Shown here in pieces: positions 1 through 6,593 of a DNA stretch of 36,837 bases. How positions within the stretch are numbered: the stretch's first letter is position 1; each line of letters begins with the position of its first letter. The position numbers and the translations under genes are program-made. Source of the stretch: Candidatus Saccharibacteria bacterium UBA3723 (GTDB taxonomy: Bacteria > Patescibacteriota > Saccharimonadia > Saccharimonadales > Saccharimonadaceae); the NCBI GenBank assembly GCA_002371895.1, contig DFHM01000011.1, forward strand, positions 1 through 36,837, read 5' to 3'. Under the pieces are notes generated by a model, which did no database searches, was not told the origin of the DNA, and was given only the letters and a program-made list of their open reading frames with translations.

Positions 1-77
1 GGGGATATAGCTCAGCTGGTTAGAGCGCGTCACTGATAATGACGAGGTCTGTGGTTCAAGTCCACATATCCCCACCA
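1..77 (+). tRNA. tRNA-Ile (anticodon GAU)
   Basis: Complete cloverleaf. Acceptor stem 1-7 pairs with 67-73, the discriminator base is A74, and CCA is encoded at 75-77. The anticodon loop carries GAT in the context CTGATAA, and the T arm holds GGTTCAAGTCC. It decodes AUC/AUU. The discriminator A and the GAU anticodon are what the ileS T-box leader at 17306-17489 should read (UGGU bulge and AUC specifier). The gene lies at the very edge of the window, so its promoter is not visible. Confidence 0.97.
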
Positions 78-120
78 TACATGGGGCGGAATAGGTTTAT
101 ACCTACTCCACTCCACCACC

Positions 121-143
121 AAAAACCCGAGAGGGTCTTTTTT
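121..143 (+). terminator. weak intrinsic terminator after tRNA-Ile
   Basis: A short stem ACCC/GGGT around the loop GAGA is followed by CTTTTTTT. The stem is short, so efficiency is uncertain, but the position between the tRNA and the next promoter fits. Confidence 0.5.
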
Positions 144-148
144 GTTGC

Positions 149-154
149 TATAAT
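149..154 (+). promoter_or_regulatory. -10 box (TATAAT) of the 174-440 gene
   Basis: Perfect TATAAT about 20 nt before the ATG at 174. It lies in the T-rich sequence following the tRNA terminator. No convincing -35 box is seen. Confidence 0.55.
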
Positions 155-173
155 AGTGGCAAATAGGAGCAAT

Positions 174-440
174 ATGAATAGAACGGAATTTTTGGCAAAG
201 GTTCAAAAAGTTACGAAATTGTCTGACGAGAAGATGAAGAAGCTCGAAAAGATTTTGGACGAGCATACTCCGGTCGGCAATTCGAATAAGGAAAAGATTA
301 TATTCTCGCTTAAAAAAGAGCTTGGCATGAGCGAAAAAGACGCCGATAAACTATATAACGATATTGCGAAGATCTTTACGGAAGAGACAGCGGACAAAGT
401 GAAGGGCGCGCTTTCGGAATTCGTTAATATGTTCAAATAA
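174..440 (+). CDS. small helical protein of unknown function (88 aa)
   Basis: I do not recognise this family. The reading frame is open further upstream into the tRNA, but ATG at 174 is chosen because AGGAG lies just before it and a TATAAT box lies at 149. The protein is lysine- and glutamate-rich, has no cysteine, signal peptide or membrane segment, and looks entirely alpha-helical. A first half (about residues 1-40, 'LAKVQKVTKLSDEKMKKLEKIL') and a second half (about 45-88, 'LGMSEKDADKLYNDIAKIF') each resemble a short helix-turn-helix bundle. It stands alone between tRNA-Ile and a strong terminator at 499-537. A soluble, perhaps nucleic-acid- or protein-binding role is possible, but nothing in the sequence fixes it. 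Confidence 0.7.
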   Translation: MNRTEFLAKVQKVTKLSDEKMKKLEKILDEHTPVGNSNKEKIIFSLKKELGMSEKDADKLYNDIAKIFTEETADKVKGALSEFVNMFK

Positions 441-680
441 TAACAGGGGACGAGCCCGTGAGAGGCCGCGTAAGGCCTGTTTGATATATAAGACATAGAA
501 AAATACCTCCAGACTAGAAAATCGGGAGGTATTTTTATTGAAGGATCTCGCACTTCCTTCAATCTATCTCATATTCTATGCGGTGTATGATATATTGTCA
601 ATGCTTGTTTTGTCGCGATTTTGATGGCCTGCGACCTCATATTGTTCGGTTATTATAACATAATTCTAAGCAAAAACATA
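441..680. other. intergenic region, no gene found
   Basis: The gap between the 174-440 gene and the KGG-protein promoter. It holds a GC-rich foldable stretch at 442-481 (AACAGG pairs with CCTGTT, or AGGCC with GGCCT), the terminator at 499-537, and two modest inverted repeats, GAAGG/CCTTC near 540-560 and GTCGC/GCGAC near 613-636. No coding frame with a start signal and no recognisable RNA family is seen. The rest is AT-rich. Confidence 0.6.
499..537 (+). terminator. strong intrinsic terminator
   Basis: Perfect 12-bp stem, 499-510 with 525-536, ending in an A/T-rich tail on both strands, so it could work in both directions. It ends the 174-440 transcript. Confidence 0.9.
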
Positions 681-709
681 TTGACAAAACGGAAGCATTA
701 TGCTAAAAT
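681..709 (+). promoter_or_regulatory. near-consensus promoter of the KGG-protein gene
   Basis: TTGACA at 681-686, a 17-nt spacer, and TAAAAT at 704-709 with an extended TGC just before it. It is the closest match to sigma-70 consensus in the window. Transcription should start near 716, giving a leader of roughly 95 nt. Confidence 0.9.
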
Positions 710-722
710 AGCCATAAGCACC

Positions 723-758
723 TGAGAAGAGTGCCTAGTTTGGCGCTGTTTCTTCTCA
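723..758 (+). promoter_or_regulatory. stem-loop in the 5' leader of the KGG-protein gene
   Basis: TGAGAAGA at 723-730 pairs with TCTTCTCA at 751-758. The stem continues through GTGCC (731-735) and GGCGC (742-746) around the loop TAGTTT. It is followed by A residues rather than U residues, so it is not a terminator. A role in mRNA stability or translational control is inferred. Confidence 0.6.
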
Positions 759-809
759 AAAAAGGGTGGCGATAATTAAGTTATATGGTGGGCAGAAATG
801 GAGCTAGAA

Positions 810-1013
810 ATGGCTGGAACTAAAGCTGGTGGTCAAAAAGCTGCCGCAACAAACAAGAACAAGTACGGTAAAGACTTTTACGCTGAAATCGGTCGTAAAG
901 GTGGTCGCAATGGTCACACTGGTGGCTTTGCTGCAAACCCAGAGCTCGCAAAGATTGCAGGCGCTAAGGGTGGTCGTATTTCCAAGCGTGGTAAAGCAAA
1001 AAAGAACGCTTAA
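810..1013 (+). CDS. KGG-repeat (YciG-like) stress-induced protein, 67 aa
   Basis: The small basic protein carries the glycine-rich KGG motif of the bacterial stress-induced repeat family (YciG/GsiB-like) twice: 'EIGRKGGRNGHTGGFAANPELA' (split here as GRKGGRNGHTGGFA then ANPELA) and 'IAGAKGGRISKRGK'. Family members are hydrophilic, disordered proteins induced by starvation, heat or drying, with no known enzyme activity. An in-frame ATG also lies at 798, but ATG 810 is preferred because GGAG at 800-803 sits at the right distance. The near-consensus promoter and long structured leader suggest high, regulated expression. It has no operon partner, and the terminator at 1038-1069 follows directly. 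Confidence 0.88.
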   Translation: MAGTKAGGQKAAATNKNKYGKDFYAEIGRKGGRNGHTGGFAANPELAKIAGAKGGRISKRGKAKKNA

Positions 1014-1037
1014 TATCTTAGTTTGATAGATTTCATT

Positions 1038-1069
1038 AAAATATCTCCTCTTTCGGGGGAGATATTTTT
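1038..1069. terminator. bidirectional terminator between convergent genes
   Basis: The 11-bp stem AAAATATCTCC / GGAGATATTTT (1038-1048 with 1058-1068) is flanked by A on one side and T on the other. It can end both the plus-strand KGG gene and the minus-strand metallopeptidase gene. Confidence 0.92.
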
Positions 1070-1072
1070 TGT

Positions 1073-1516
1073 TTAGAAATCTTCGGGCGGAATGGAGCTT
1101 GGCCATTTTTTGCCACAGAGAGGGCAGTGGTAGATGCCGGTTTCGTCCTGGTAGCCAGCGAGTTGACAATTGATACAGAGAGAAACGACGTGCAGCCAGT
1201 TGCGATAGGTATCGAGGTGATCTTGGGCGAGGTCGTCATCCCATTTGACGCCGTAAGTTTTACAGAGGTCTTTGGCCTTTGCCCAGGCTTCGGACTCAAT
1301 GCGGACGAGTTCGATGTCGCTAGTATAAGAGGTGCGCCTGATAAGATAGTGGCCAAGTTCGTGCAGGAGCTCGATAGGGGTGGTGTCTTTGGAATAAAAA
1401 ATCGAACGTGGTGGGGTGAATTTGGCGCACTCGCCAGAGGTGATGTTGAGCTCTGGGTAATCTTGGCGGAGCTTAGTGACGAGCTTGTTTAAGCTTGGCA
1501 TAGTAGTAGCATCCAT
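1073..1516 (-). CDS. zinc metallopeptidase-like protein with HELGH motif and C-terminal zinc ribbon
   Basis: The 147-aa protein carries HELGH at residues 52-56, the HExxH zinc-protease signature, inside a hydrophobic helix. A downstream 'RIESEAW' around residue 73 could give the third ligand, as in small ImmA/IrrE- and SprT-like peptidases. The C-terminus has a CxxC...CxxC pair ('CINC' and 'CPLC'), a zinc ribbon as in SprT-type proteins. It is probably cytosolic, since no signal peptide or membrane segment is seen. The start overlaps the end of the ROK gene, so the two form one minus-strand operon. ATG at 1516 and ATG at 1501 are both possible and neither has a strong Shine-Dalgarno site; translational coupling is likely. 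Substrate unknown. Confidence 0.75.
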   Translation of the reverse strand: MDATTMPSLNKLVTKLRQDYPELNITSGECAKFTPPRSIFYSKDTTPIELLHELGHYLIRRTSYTSDIELVRIESEAWAKAKDLCKTYGVKWDDDLAQDHLDTYRNWLHVVSLCINCQLAGYQDETGIYHCPLCGKKWPSSIPPEDF

Positions 1517-2282
1517 AGATTACGGAAAGATCGGCGTATTTGGCGGTGTGAAGACGCGGCTGATTGATGCGCGATGGAAGCTGTTCGGCGATGGTCTTGC
1601 GAAGAGATTTGCGGTAGGCGTTGAGCATGAGACCGAGTGGGCCACCAAGGATGACACGATCTGGTTTTAGAGAAGTGATAAGAGGCACGAGGCCGAGCGC
1701 GATGCGTTCGGTGATGTCGTTCCAGATGTCGCGGTCGTCGATTTCGGAGACGAGACGGCCGTACTTTTTATTGATAGCGCTAGCGGCGGCGATATCCTCC
1801 CATTCGAGCTTCTCGCCGTTCCAGATATATTCGGTGTGGCCAGGTTCGAAATCGAGGTAGCGCTTGACGAGAGCACCATCTTCGACGATGCCGCCACCGA
1901 TACCGGTAGAAAGTGTAAGATAAAGCGAGCGGCCTTTACAGAGGCGAGCTTCGGCGAGCGCAGCAAGGTTGGCGTCATTCTCGACATAAATAGGGAAGTC
2001 ACGGCCGAGGTCTTGCTTGAGCTGCGCGGCAAGGTCAAAGTTTTGCCAAGGGAGATTACCGAGCCAGACGGCCTGATTGCGCTTGATGATGCCCGGCATG
2101 GCGATAGAGGCTGCCTTGATGCCAGATAGGACGAAGTTCACGCGAATCTGTTGCAGCAAACTTGCGTAAAAGATATTTTGATCGGCGACGGTCGCGAAAC
2201 GGACGGAGTGTAGAATTTTGCCATCTTTGTCTACGAGGGCGATAAGAGTTTTGGTCCCACCAATGTCGATACAGAGATACAT
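1473..2282 (-). CDS. ROK-family protein (sugar kinase-like)
   Basis: The N-terminus 'CIDIGGTKTLIALVD' is the phosphate-1 loop of the ASKHA/ROK fold. 'ENDANLAALAEA', 'LSTGIGGGIV' and 'EPGHTEY' follow in the usual ROK order. ROK members are hexose kinases (glucokinase, N-acetylmannosamine kinase and others) or sugar-responsive repressors. There is no N-terminal winged helix, so a kinase is favoured. At about 269 aa it is slightly short, and the usual zinc motif CxCGxxGCxE after EPGH is absent ('EYIWNGEKLEWEDIAAA' instead). The start is placed at ATG 2282: TATACT lies 6 nt upstream with no Shine-Dalgarno, so the mRNA is probably leaderless. The frame also reads further upstream, without support. 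The metallopeptidase gene overlaps its 3' end. Confidence 0.82.
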   Translation of the reverse strand: MYLCIDIGGTKTLIALVDKDGKILHSVRFATVADQNIFYASLLQQIRVNFVLSGIKAASIAMPGIIKRNQAVWLGNLPWQNFDLAAQLKQDLGRDFPIYVENDANLAALAEARLCKGRSLYLTLSTGIGGGIVEDGALVKRYLDFEPGHTEYIWNGEKLEWEDIAAASAINKKYGRLVSEIDDRDIWNDITERIALGLVPLITSLKPDRVILGGPLGLMLNAYRKSLRKTIAEQLPSRINQPRLHTAKYADLSVIYGCYYYAKLKQARH

Positions 2283-2288
2283 ACTGTC

Positions 2289-2294
2289 AGTATA
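2289..2294 (-). promoter_or_regulatory. -10 box of the ROK gene (leaderless)
   Basis: TATACT on the minus strand ends 6 nt before the ATG. A weak TTCACT lies 17 nt further upstream. Confidence 0.65.
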
Positions 2295-2359
2295 ACATCT
2301 CGGCGCGTGCAAGTGAATAACAGATAAGGCTTATGTTTGTGATAGAGGTCGATGGGTGT

Positions 2360-2365
2360 TATAAT
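2360..2365 (+). promoter_or_regulatory. -10 box of the SEDSKK-repeat protein gene
   Basis: TATAAT lies 27 nt before ATG 2393, with AGGGAG at 2379-2384 as ribosome binding site. This is a conventional leader, unlike the divergent ROK gene. Confidence 0.65.
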
Positions 2366-2392
2366 TTTGACAAGTTTTAGGGAGTTATAAAA

Positions 2393-2938
2393 ATGGATGT
2401 AGATACCAAATATAAGCGTTGGGGTTGGGGTGCATTAATTGGACTCATCGCTGTTATCTTGATTGCGGGTCTTATTGTTGCAATCAGCCTTTCTTCACCA
2501 AAGAAGGCAGAGCTAGCAGATGGCGGCAATGACGGTGACAGTGCCTTGATTGCTGACGGCAGCGATAAGGATTCCGACAAGAAGACCGATGAATCTAAGG
2601 ATTCTACCGATGATTCGAAGAAGACAGAAGACTCTAAAAAGTCTGAAGATTCCAAGAAGAGCGAAGACTCTAAAAAGTCTGAAGATTCCAAGAAGAGCGA
2701 AGATTCTAAGAAATCTGAGGATTCTAAGAAGTCCGATAGCAACAAGAACGGTGGCACTTCTGGTTCTACCAGTACTGACGGTACCGACGGTAGCAAGAAT
2801 GTTGCTAATGGCGGTAATAGTAGTGCTAGCTCGATGCCAAAGACTGGTCCAGCAGAGGATCTAATGAGTGTAGTTGCGCTCGCGACGATCGCTGGCCTCG
2901 CCGCACATAACGTAATGCTTATCAAGAAACGCGCTTAA
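2393..2938 (+). CDS. repeat-rich surface protein with C-terminal PKTGP sorting-like signal
   Basis: The 181-aa protein is built as a short basic N-terminus, one membrane segment or signal anchor (about residues 11-35), a long hydrophilic region of Asp/Ser/Lys, six 6-residue repeats (one TEDSKK then five SEDSKK), a Gly/Ser/Thr linker, 'MPKTGP', a second hydrophobic helix and the tail KKRA. The last three elements match a sortase wall-sorting signal (LPxTG, hydrophobic helix, basic tail), with M in place of L. It is probably a stalk-like, charge-patterned surface protein. No sortase gene is in the window, so anchoring is inferred. A similar ending occurs in the protein at 23672-24967. The repeats may vary in number between strains. 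Confidence 0.75.
   Translation: MDVDTKYKRWGWGALIGLIAVILIAGLIVAISLSSPKKAELADGGNDGDSALIADGSDKDSDKKTDESKDSTDDSKKTEDSKKSEDSKKSEDSKKSEDSKKSEDSKKSEDSKKSDSNKNGGTSGSTSTDGTDGSKNVANGGNSSASSMPKTGPAEDLMSVVALATIAGLAAHNVMLIKKRA
2627..2734 (+). repeat. tandem repeat coding for SEDSKK units
   Basis: Two exact copies of a 36-nt unit (2627-2662 and 2663-2698) are followed by a diverged third (2699-2734). Each 36-nt unit codes for two 6-aa repeats with alternating codon choice, which points to recent duplication of the 36-nt block rather than of single 18-nt units. Confidence 0.9.
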
Positions 2939-2953
2939 ACTTTACGTAATCTG

Positions 2954-2969
2954 TAAAATAGGGTAAAAT
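2954..2969 (+). promoter_or_regulatory. candidate twin -10 boxes of rpsA
   Basis: TAAAAT occurs at 2954-2959 and again at 2964-2969, both upstream of the rpsA leader hairpin. No strong -35 is seen. Which one is used cannot be decided from sequence. Confidence 0.5.
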
Positions 2970-2970
2970 A

Positions 2971-3031
2971 GTGAGCAGTGTAGAACTGCTCACTTGTTTT
3001 TGTGTGTCACGAAGATAAATGAGCAGTTCTA
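2971..3031 (+). promoter_or_regulatory. rpsA leader: candidate terminator/antiterminator pair
   Basis: A 9-bp terminator-like stem (2971-2979 with 2985-2993) is followed by TTGTTTTT. A third copy of the same sequence, TGAGCAGTTCTA at 3020-3031, can instead pair over 12 bp with TAGAACTGCTCA at 2981-2992, which would dissolve the first stem. The two folds exclude each other. The first hairpin may simply terminate the upstream gene. The third copy suggests regulation of rpsA, possibly autogenous. Confidence 0.6.
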
Positions 3032-3051
3032 ACGAAAGGAAAATATAATAA

Positions 3052-4119
3052 ATGGCTACAAAAGCTAAATTGACAATGGATGAGCTTCTCGCAGCAGAAG
3101 ATATCCAGCCAATTGTACTTGGCGACACAATCGAAGGTACGGTTATGTCCGTCAAGAAGCATGAGATTTTAATCGATCTCGGTGCACGCGGTGTTGGTCT
3201 TGTACCACGTCGTGAGGTTGCCTTCGGGCGCCAACTCAAGGAAGGTGATGCAGTTTCTGCTAGCGTCATCGATACCGAAATGGAAGATGGTATGGTATTA
3301 CTATCTCTCCGCAAAGCTGTTAAGGAAAAGGGCTGGGATGAAATCGCCGCTAAGCTTGAAGCTGGTGAAATCATCGAAGTACAACCTTATGATGCTAACC
3401 GTGGCGGCCTTTTGGTCGAATACGAAGGCATTCGTGGTTTCTTGCCTGTATCTCAGCTTTCTGCTGAACACTACCCACGCGTAGGCAGCTCTGACAAGGA
3501 CGAAATCCTTCAGCGCCTCAATTCGTTGGTTGGTCAAAGCATTCGCGTACGCATCCTTGACGCAGATCGCAAGACCAATAAGTTGATTCTTTCTGAGAAG
3601 GAAGCTATCAAAGATGGTCTCGCAGAACGCTTTGCTAAGCTCGCTGTTGGCGACGTAGTAAAGGGTGTAGTTACTGGCGTTGTAGACTTCGGTATCTTCG
3701 TAAACGTAGATGGTATTGAAGGCCTCGTACACATTTCCGAGATTTCTTGGGAACGCGTAAACAGCCCAGCTGATTACGTAAAGGTTGGCGAAACCGTAGA
3801 AGCAAAGATTATCGCTATCGACAAAGATCGCCTCAGCCTCTCTATGAAGCAACTTCAGGAAGACCCATGGCTCTCCGAGATCGCTAACTTTAAGAAGGGC
3901 GACAAGGTAGAGGGTACGATTACTCGTATCACCCCATTTGGTGCTTTCGTTCAGATTTCTCCAGCTGTTGAAGCATTGGTACACGTATCTGAACTCGGTG
4001 AAGGCAATGATGTAGACCCAGAGAAGATCTTTACGCTCAACGAGCGCAAGGAATTCAAGGTTCTCGACATCGACAAAGAAGGTCGCAAGATTTCTTTGAG
4101 CTTTGCTGATAAGAAATAA
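3052..4119 (+). CDS. rpsA: S1-domain protein, small-subunit ribosomal protein bS1-like
   Basis: The 355-aa protein has four consecutive S1 (OB-fold) RNA-binding domains at about residues 20-92, 108-175, 192-264 and 280-350. The most typical is 'GDVVKGVVTGVVDFGIFVNVDGIEGLVHISEISWERV'-like (domain 3, starting 'VVKGVVTGVVDFGIFV'). Bacterial S1 usually has four to six domains, and four is common in Gram-positive-type and CPR lineages. It binds mRNA and helps place it on the 30S subunit, which matters for genes with weak or no Shine-Dalgarno. AGGA lies upstream of ATG 3052 (AACGAAAGGAAAATATAATAA). It is followed by a strong terminator, then infB. The leader has mutually exclusive hairpins. Confidence 0.92.
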   Translation: MATKAKLTMDELLAAEDIQPIVLGDTIEGTVMSVKKHEILIDLGARGVGLVPRREVAFGRQLKEGDAVSASVIDTEMEDGMVLLSLRKAVKEKGWDEIAAKLEAGEIIEVQPYDANRGGLLVEYEGIRGFLPVSQLSAEHYPRVGSSDKDEILQRLNSLVGQSIRVRILDADRKTNKLILSEKEAIKDGLAERFAKLAVGDVVKGVVTGVVDFGIFVNVDGIEGLVHISEISWERVNSPADYVKVGETVEAKIIAIDKDRLSLSMKQLQEDPWLSEIANFKKGDKVEGTITRITPFGAFVQISPAVEALVHVSELGEGNDVDPEKIFTLNERKEFKVLDIDKEGRKISLSFADKK

Positions 4120-4137
4120 GTCGATTGACTTTATGGA

Positions 4138-4165
4138 AAGCCCTCGCAATAGCGGGGGCTTTTTG
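4138..4165 (+). terminator. rpsA terminator
   Basis: 10-bp GC-rich stem (4138-4147 with 4152-4161, one wobble pair), loop AATA, then TTTTT. Confidence 0.93.
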
Positions 4166-4177
4166 TGGCGCCTCTTG

Positions 4178-4206
4178 TTGTCTAAAAGTGAATAATGTGG
4201 TAAAAT
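4178..4206 (+). promoter_or_regulatory. infB promoter
   Basis: TTGTCT at 4178-4183, 17-nt spacer, TAAAAT at 4201-4206. The leader of about 58 nt contains a small hairpin GCGTAT/ATACGC (4221-4237). Confidence 0.8.
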
Positions 4207-4271
4207 AAGTCTAGTTTTTTGCGTATTTTTTATACGCTCATATAGAAATCTAAACAGAAAGGAGCTAGAAA

Positions 4272-6044
4272 GTGGAAGAAAAGGTAATACAGATTTCTGG
4301 CTCGATAACCGTAGACGAGCTTGCAAACGCCCTTGGCGTATCTGTTACTCATCTTATTGGTGAGCTTTTCAAAAACGGTATTATGGCGACGATCAACCAG
4401 CGCCTCGATGCTGAAACTGCCCAGATCATGACCGAAGAGCTTGGTTTTACGAATGTTCGTTTTGAAAAGAAGGAGAATTCTGCCAAGATTCCTGGCGTAA
4501 AACGTGAATTGTCTAAAGACGCAAAGCTTCGTCCACCAGTAGTAGCAGTAATGGGCCACGTCGATCACGGCAAGACTACTTTGCTTGACACTTTATTAAA
4601 GAAGAAAACCGTTGATGACGAGGCTGGCGGTATTACGCAGCATATTTCTGCTTATCAGATGGAATATAACGATCGCAAGATTACTTTCCTTGATACGCCT
4701 GGCCACGAAGCCTTTGCTGCGATTCGCCAGCACGGTGCAATGCTTACGGATATCGTAGTGATTGTTGTGGCGGCAGATGATGGCGTAAAGCCACAGACTG
4801 CAGAGGCAATTAAATTTGCCGAGGCTGCAAATGCAAAGATTATCGTTGCGATTAATAAGATTGATAAGGAAGGCGCGAATATCGATCGCACCAAGGCGCA
4901 GCTCGCGACCGATTTCAACTTGAACCCAGAAGAATGGGGCGGCGATACGATTATGGTGCCGATTTCTGCAAAGACTGGCGAGAATGTCGAGAAATTGCTT
5001 GATATGATTCTCTTGACCGCAGATATCGATGAACTTAGGGCAGATGTAAATATTCCGGCAGAAGGTTTGATTATTGAGAGCCACATGGAAGTTGGTAGAG
5101 GTTCAGTAGTGAACTTGCTTGTTACTGGTGGTGAACTTAAGACTGGCGAATTTATCGTTGCTGGTAAGACTTATGCAAAGATTCGCACGATGGTCGACTG
5201 GAAGGGCAAACCAAAGGGCAAGGCTACGCCGTCTACCCCTGTTGTGGTTACTGGTTTTAAAGAGTTACCAAACTTTGGTGATAAGTTTGAGGAAGTTCCA
5301 GATGAGAAGACTGCGCGCAAGATGGCACTTCTTAACGCTCAGGCCGAAAGCGATGAGACTGCATCCGCAAACGTTACCGCTACAGATATGCTTCGTATGA
5401 TGAACGTCGCAGATAATACGAAGACCTTTAATGTAATCGTGAAGGGCGACGTAGCTGGTTCGGTAACATCTGTCGTAGATTCTTTGCGTATGATTGATAC
5501 GCAGGGCGAGATTACTTTGAATATTGTATCGACTGGTGTTGGTGCGATTTCTGAGAACGATGTATATATGGCATCCGGTGGCAACACGGTGATTTATGGA
5601 TTTAACGTAACGGTGCCGAATGCGATTGCTAAGATGGCGGAGCGTAACGGTGTACCAGTACGTGTATTCCGCGTGATTTATGAGCTTCTTGATGACGCGA
5701 AGCGCAACATGGAGAATATGCTTGATGCCGAGATTGTGGAGACCGAGACTGGCGAGCTAGAGATAAAGGGTGTATTCCGCACGGAGCGCACAGAAATCAT
5801 CTGTGGTGGCCAGGTTAAATCTGGTCGCGTGGCTCCTGGTATGCTTGGCCGCGCTTATCGCAAGAAGGAATTACTTGGCGAGATTGAAGTAACGAATACT
5901 CAAGAGGGTAAGGTTAATGTTCCATCGCTTGCAGAGGGCGAGATTGGCGGTATGTCTCTTAAGACCGAAAAGAAGATTCAGCTTGAAATTGGCGATAGAA
6001 TTAAATTCTTTGTACGCGAATACAAGAAAAAGACGATTGCTTAA
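4272..6044 (+). CDS. infB: translation initiation factor IF-2
   Basis: IF-2 is the GTPase that brings formyl-Met-tRNA to the 30S P site and promotes 50S joining. The 590-aa protein has a short IF2_N-type helical domain (residues 1-55), then the G domain: G1 GHVDHGKT (95-102), G3 DTPGH (141-145), G4 NKID (195-198) and G5 SAK (about 235). Domains II, III and IV follow, with C2 the fMet-tRNA-binding end. The long charged N-terminal extension of E. coli IF-2 is missing, typical of reduced genomes. The start codon is GTG 4272, with GGAG at 4261-4264 and no in-frame ATG nearby. It forms a translation cluster with rpsA, fmt and def. Confidence 0.97.
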   Translation: MEEKVIQISGSITVDELANALGVSVTHLIGELFKNGIMATINQRLDAETAQIMTEELGFTNVRFEKKENSAKIPGVKRELSKDAKLRPPVVAVMGHVDHGKTTLLDTLLKKKTVDDEAGGITQHISAYQMEYNDRKITFLDTPGHEAFAAIRQHGAMLTDIVVIVVAADDGVKPQTAEAIKFAEAANAKIIVAINKIDKEGANIDRTKAQLATDFNLNPEEWGGDTIMVPISAKTGENVEKLLDMILLTADIDELRADVNIPAEGLIIESHMEVGRGSVVNLLVTGGELKTGEFIVAGKTYAKIRTMVDWKGKPKGKATPSTPVVVTGFKELPNFGDKFEEVPDEKTARKMALLNAQAESDETASANVTATDMLRMMNVADNTKTFNVIVKGDVAGSVTSVVDSLRMIDTQGEITLNIVSTGVGAISENDVYMASGGNTVIYGFNVTVPNAIAKMAERNGVPVRVFRVIYELLDDAKRNMENMLDAEIVETETGELEIKGVFRTERTEIICGGQVKSGRVAPGMLGRAYRKKELLGEIEVTNTQEGKVNVPSLAEGEIGGMSLKTEKKIQLEIGDRIKFFVREYKKKTIA

Positions 6045-6088
6045 AGATTGTACTTGTGCTTAATTTTTCAAACACTAGCTTTTTGTGC

Positions 6089-6094
6089 TACAAT
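6089..6094 (+). promoter_or_regulatory. extended -10 box of the 6118-6537 gene
   Basis: TACAAT preceded by TGC (extended -10), about 24 nt before the ATG. AGGAG at 6104-6108 gives a short conventional leader. Confidence 0.7.
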
Positions 6095-6117
6095 GGGGGA
6101 AATAGGAGAAAAAGGCT

Positions 6118-6537
6118 ATGTTTCAATTTGACGAAAGCTTTCTAGAGACGGTGGGTCTTTCTGGAATGCCGGAGGAAGAAAAAGAAAACTTCTTGCAGTA
6201 TGCGCAAGATCAACTAGAAGTTCGCATTGGCGAAAAGATGAGCGAGGGTCTCTCTGAAGAGCAACTCGATGAGTTTGAGCGCATTATTGATAACGATCAA
6301 GAAACCGTTCAGAAGTGGCTTGCAAACGCTGGTGATTACAAGAACGACGAAATCTACAAGAAATTGCTAGACGGTTCTGAGGTAGCAGAGGATACGCCAG
6401 AATTCTTGAACGATTACGTAACTGCAAAGTGGCTAGATCAAAACTGTCCGCAGTATCAGGATATTATTCGCGAATCTATCGAAGGCTTGCAGCAAGAGAT
6501 TGCACAACAAAAAGATGCGATTCTCGAGAACGCCTAA
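6118..6537 (+). CDS. small acidic protein, DUF5663-like
   Basis: The 139-aa acidic, helical, cysteine-poor protein starts 'MFQFDESFLETVGLSGMPEEEKENFLQYAQDQLEVRIGEKM' in two parts (FDESFLETVGLSGMPEEEK, then LEVRIGEKMSEGLSEEQLDEFE). From memory this resembles DUF5663, a family seen repeatedly in Saccharibacteria and other Patescibacteria, often in one or more copies per genome. The function is unknown. The second part (about residues 85-139, 'TPEFLNDYVTAKWLDQNCPQYQDIIRESIEGLQQEI') is a likely coiled coil. No membrane or signal segment is present. It has its own extended -10 promoter and its own terminator, so it is a monocistronic unit next to the infB cluster. Confidence 0.75.
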   Translation: MFQFDESFLETVGLSGMPEEEKENFLQYAQDQLEVRIGEKMSEGLSEEQLDEFERIIDNDQETVQKWLANAGDYKNDEIYKKLLDGSEVAEDTPEFLNDYVTAKWLDQNCPQYQDIIRESIEGLQQEIAQQKDAILENA

Positions 6538-6563
6538 TTTTCTCCAATAATATTAAGGCTTAT

Positions 6564-6591
6564 AAAAACTCCCCGTGTTGGGGAGTTTTTT
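6564..6591. terminator. bidirectional terminator between convergent genes
   Basis: 11-bp stem AAAAACTCCCC / GGGGAGTTTTT (6564-6574 with 6580-6590), loop GTGTT. It serves the 6118 gene and the minus-strand fmt operon. Confidence 0.94.
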
Positions 6592-6593
6592 GG

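Noticed and set aside
88..120. Second tRNA-like end (hairpin GGAATAGGT/ACCTACTCC followed by CCACC) after tRNA-Ile, or an integration site
   Set aside because: The loop is not a T loop (no TTCRA) and there is no matching acceptor stem or integrase. Treated as spacer.
442..481. Small structured RNA gene
   Set aside because: It can fold in more than one way but shows no match to SRP, tmRNA, 6S or RNase P RNA features and lacks a promoter of its own.
798..809. Earlier ATG start of the KGG protein
   Set aside because: GGAG at 800-803 fits ATG 810 better. The four extra residues are not part of the family pattern.
3301..4326. 341-aa minus-strand frame opposite rpsA
   Set aside because: Shadow of the rpsA codon pattern. 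rpsA is certain and the frame shows no known motif and runs across the rpsA terminator and infB promoter.
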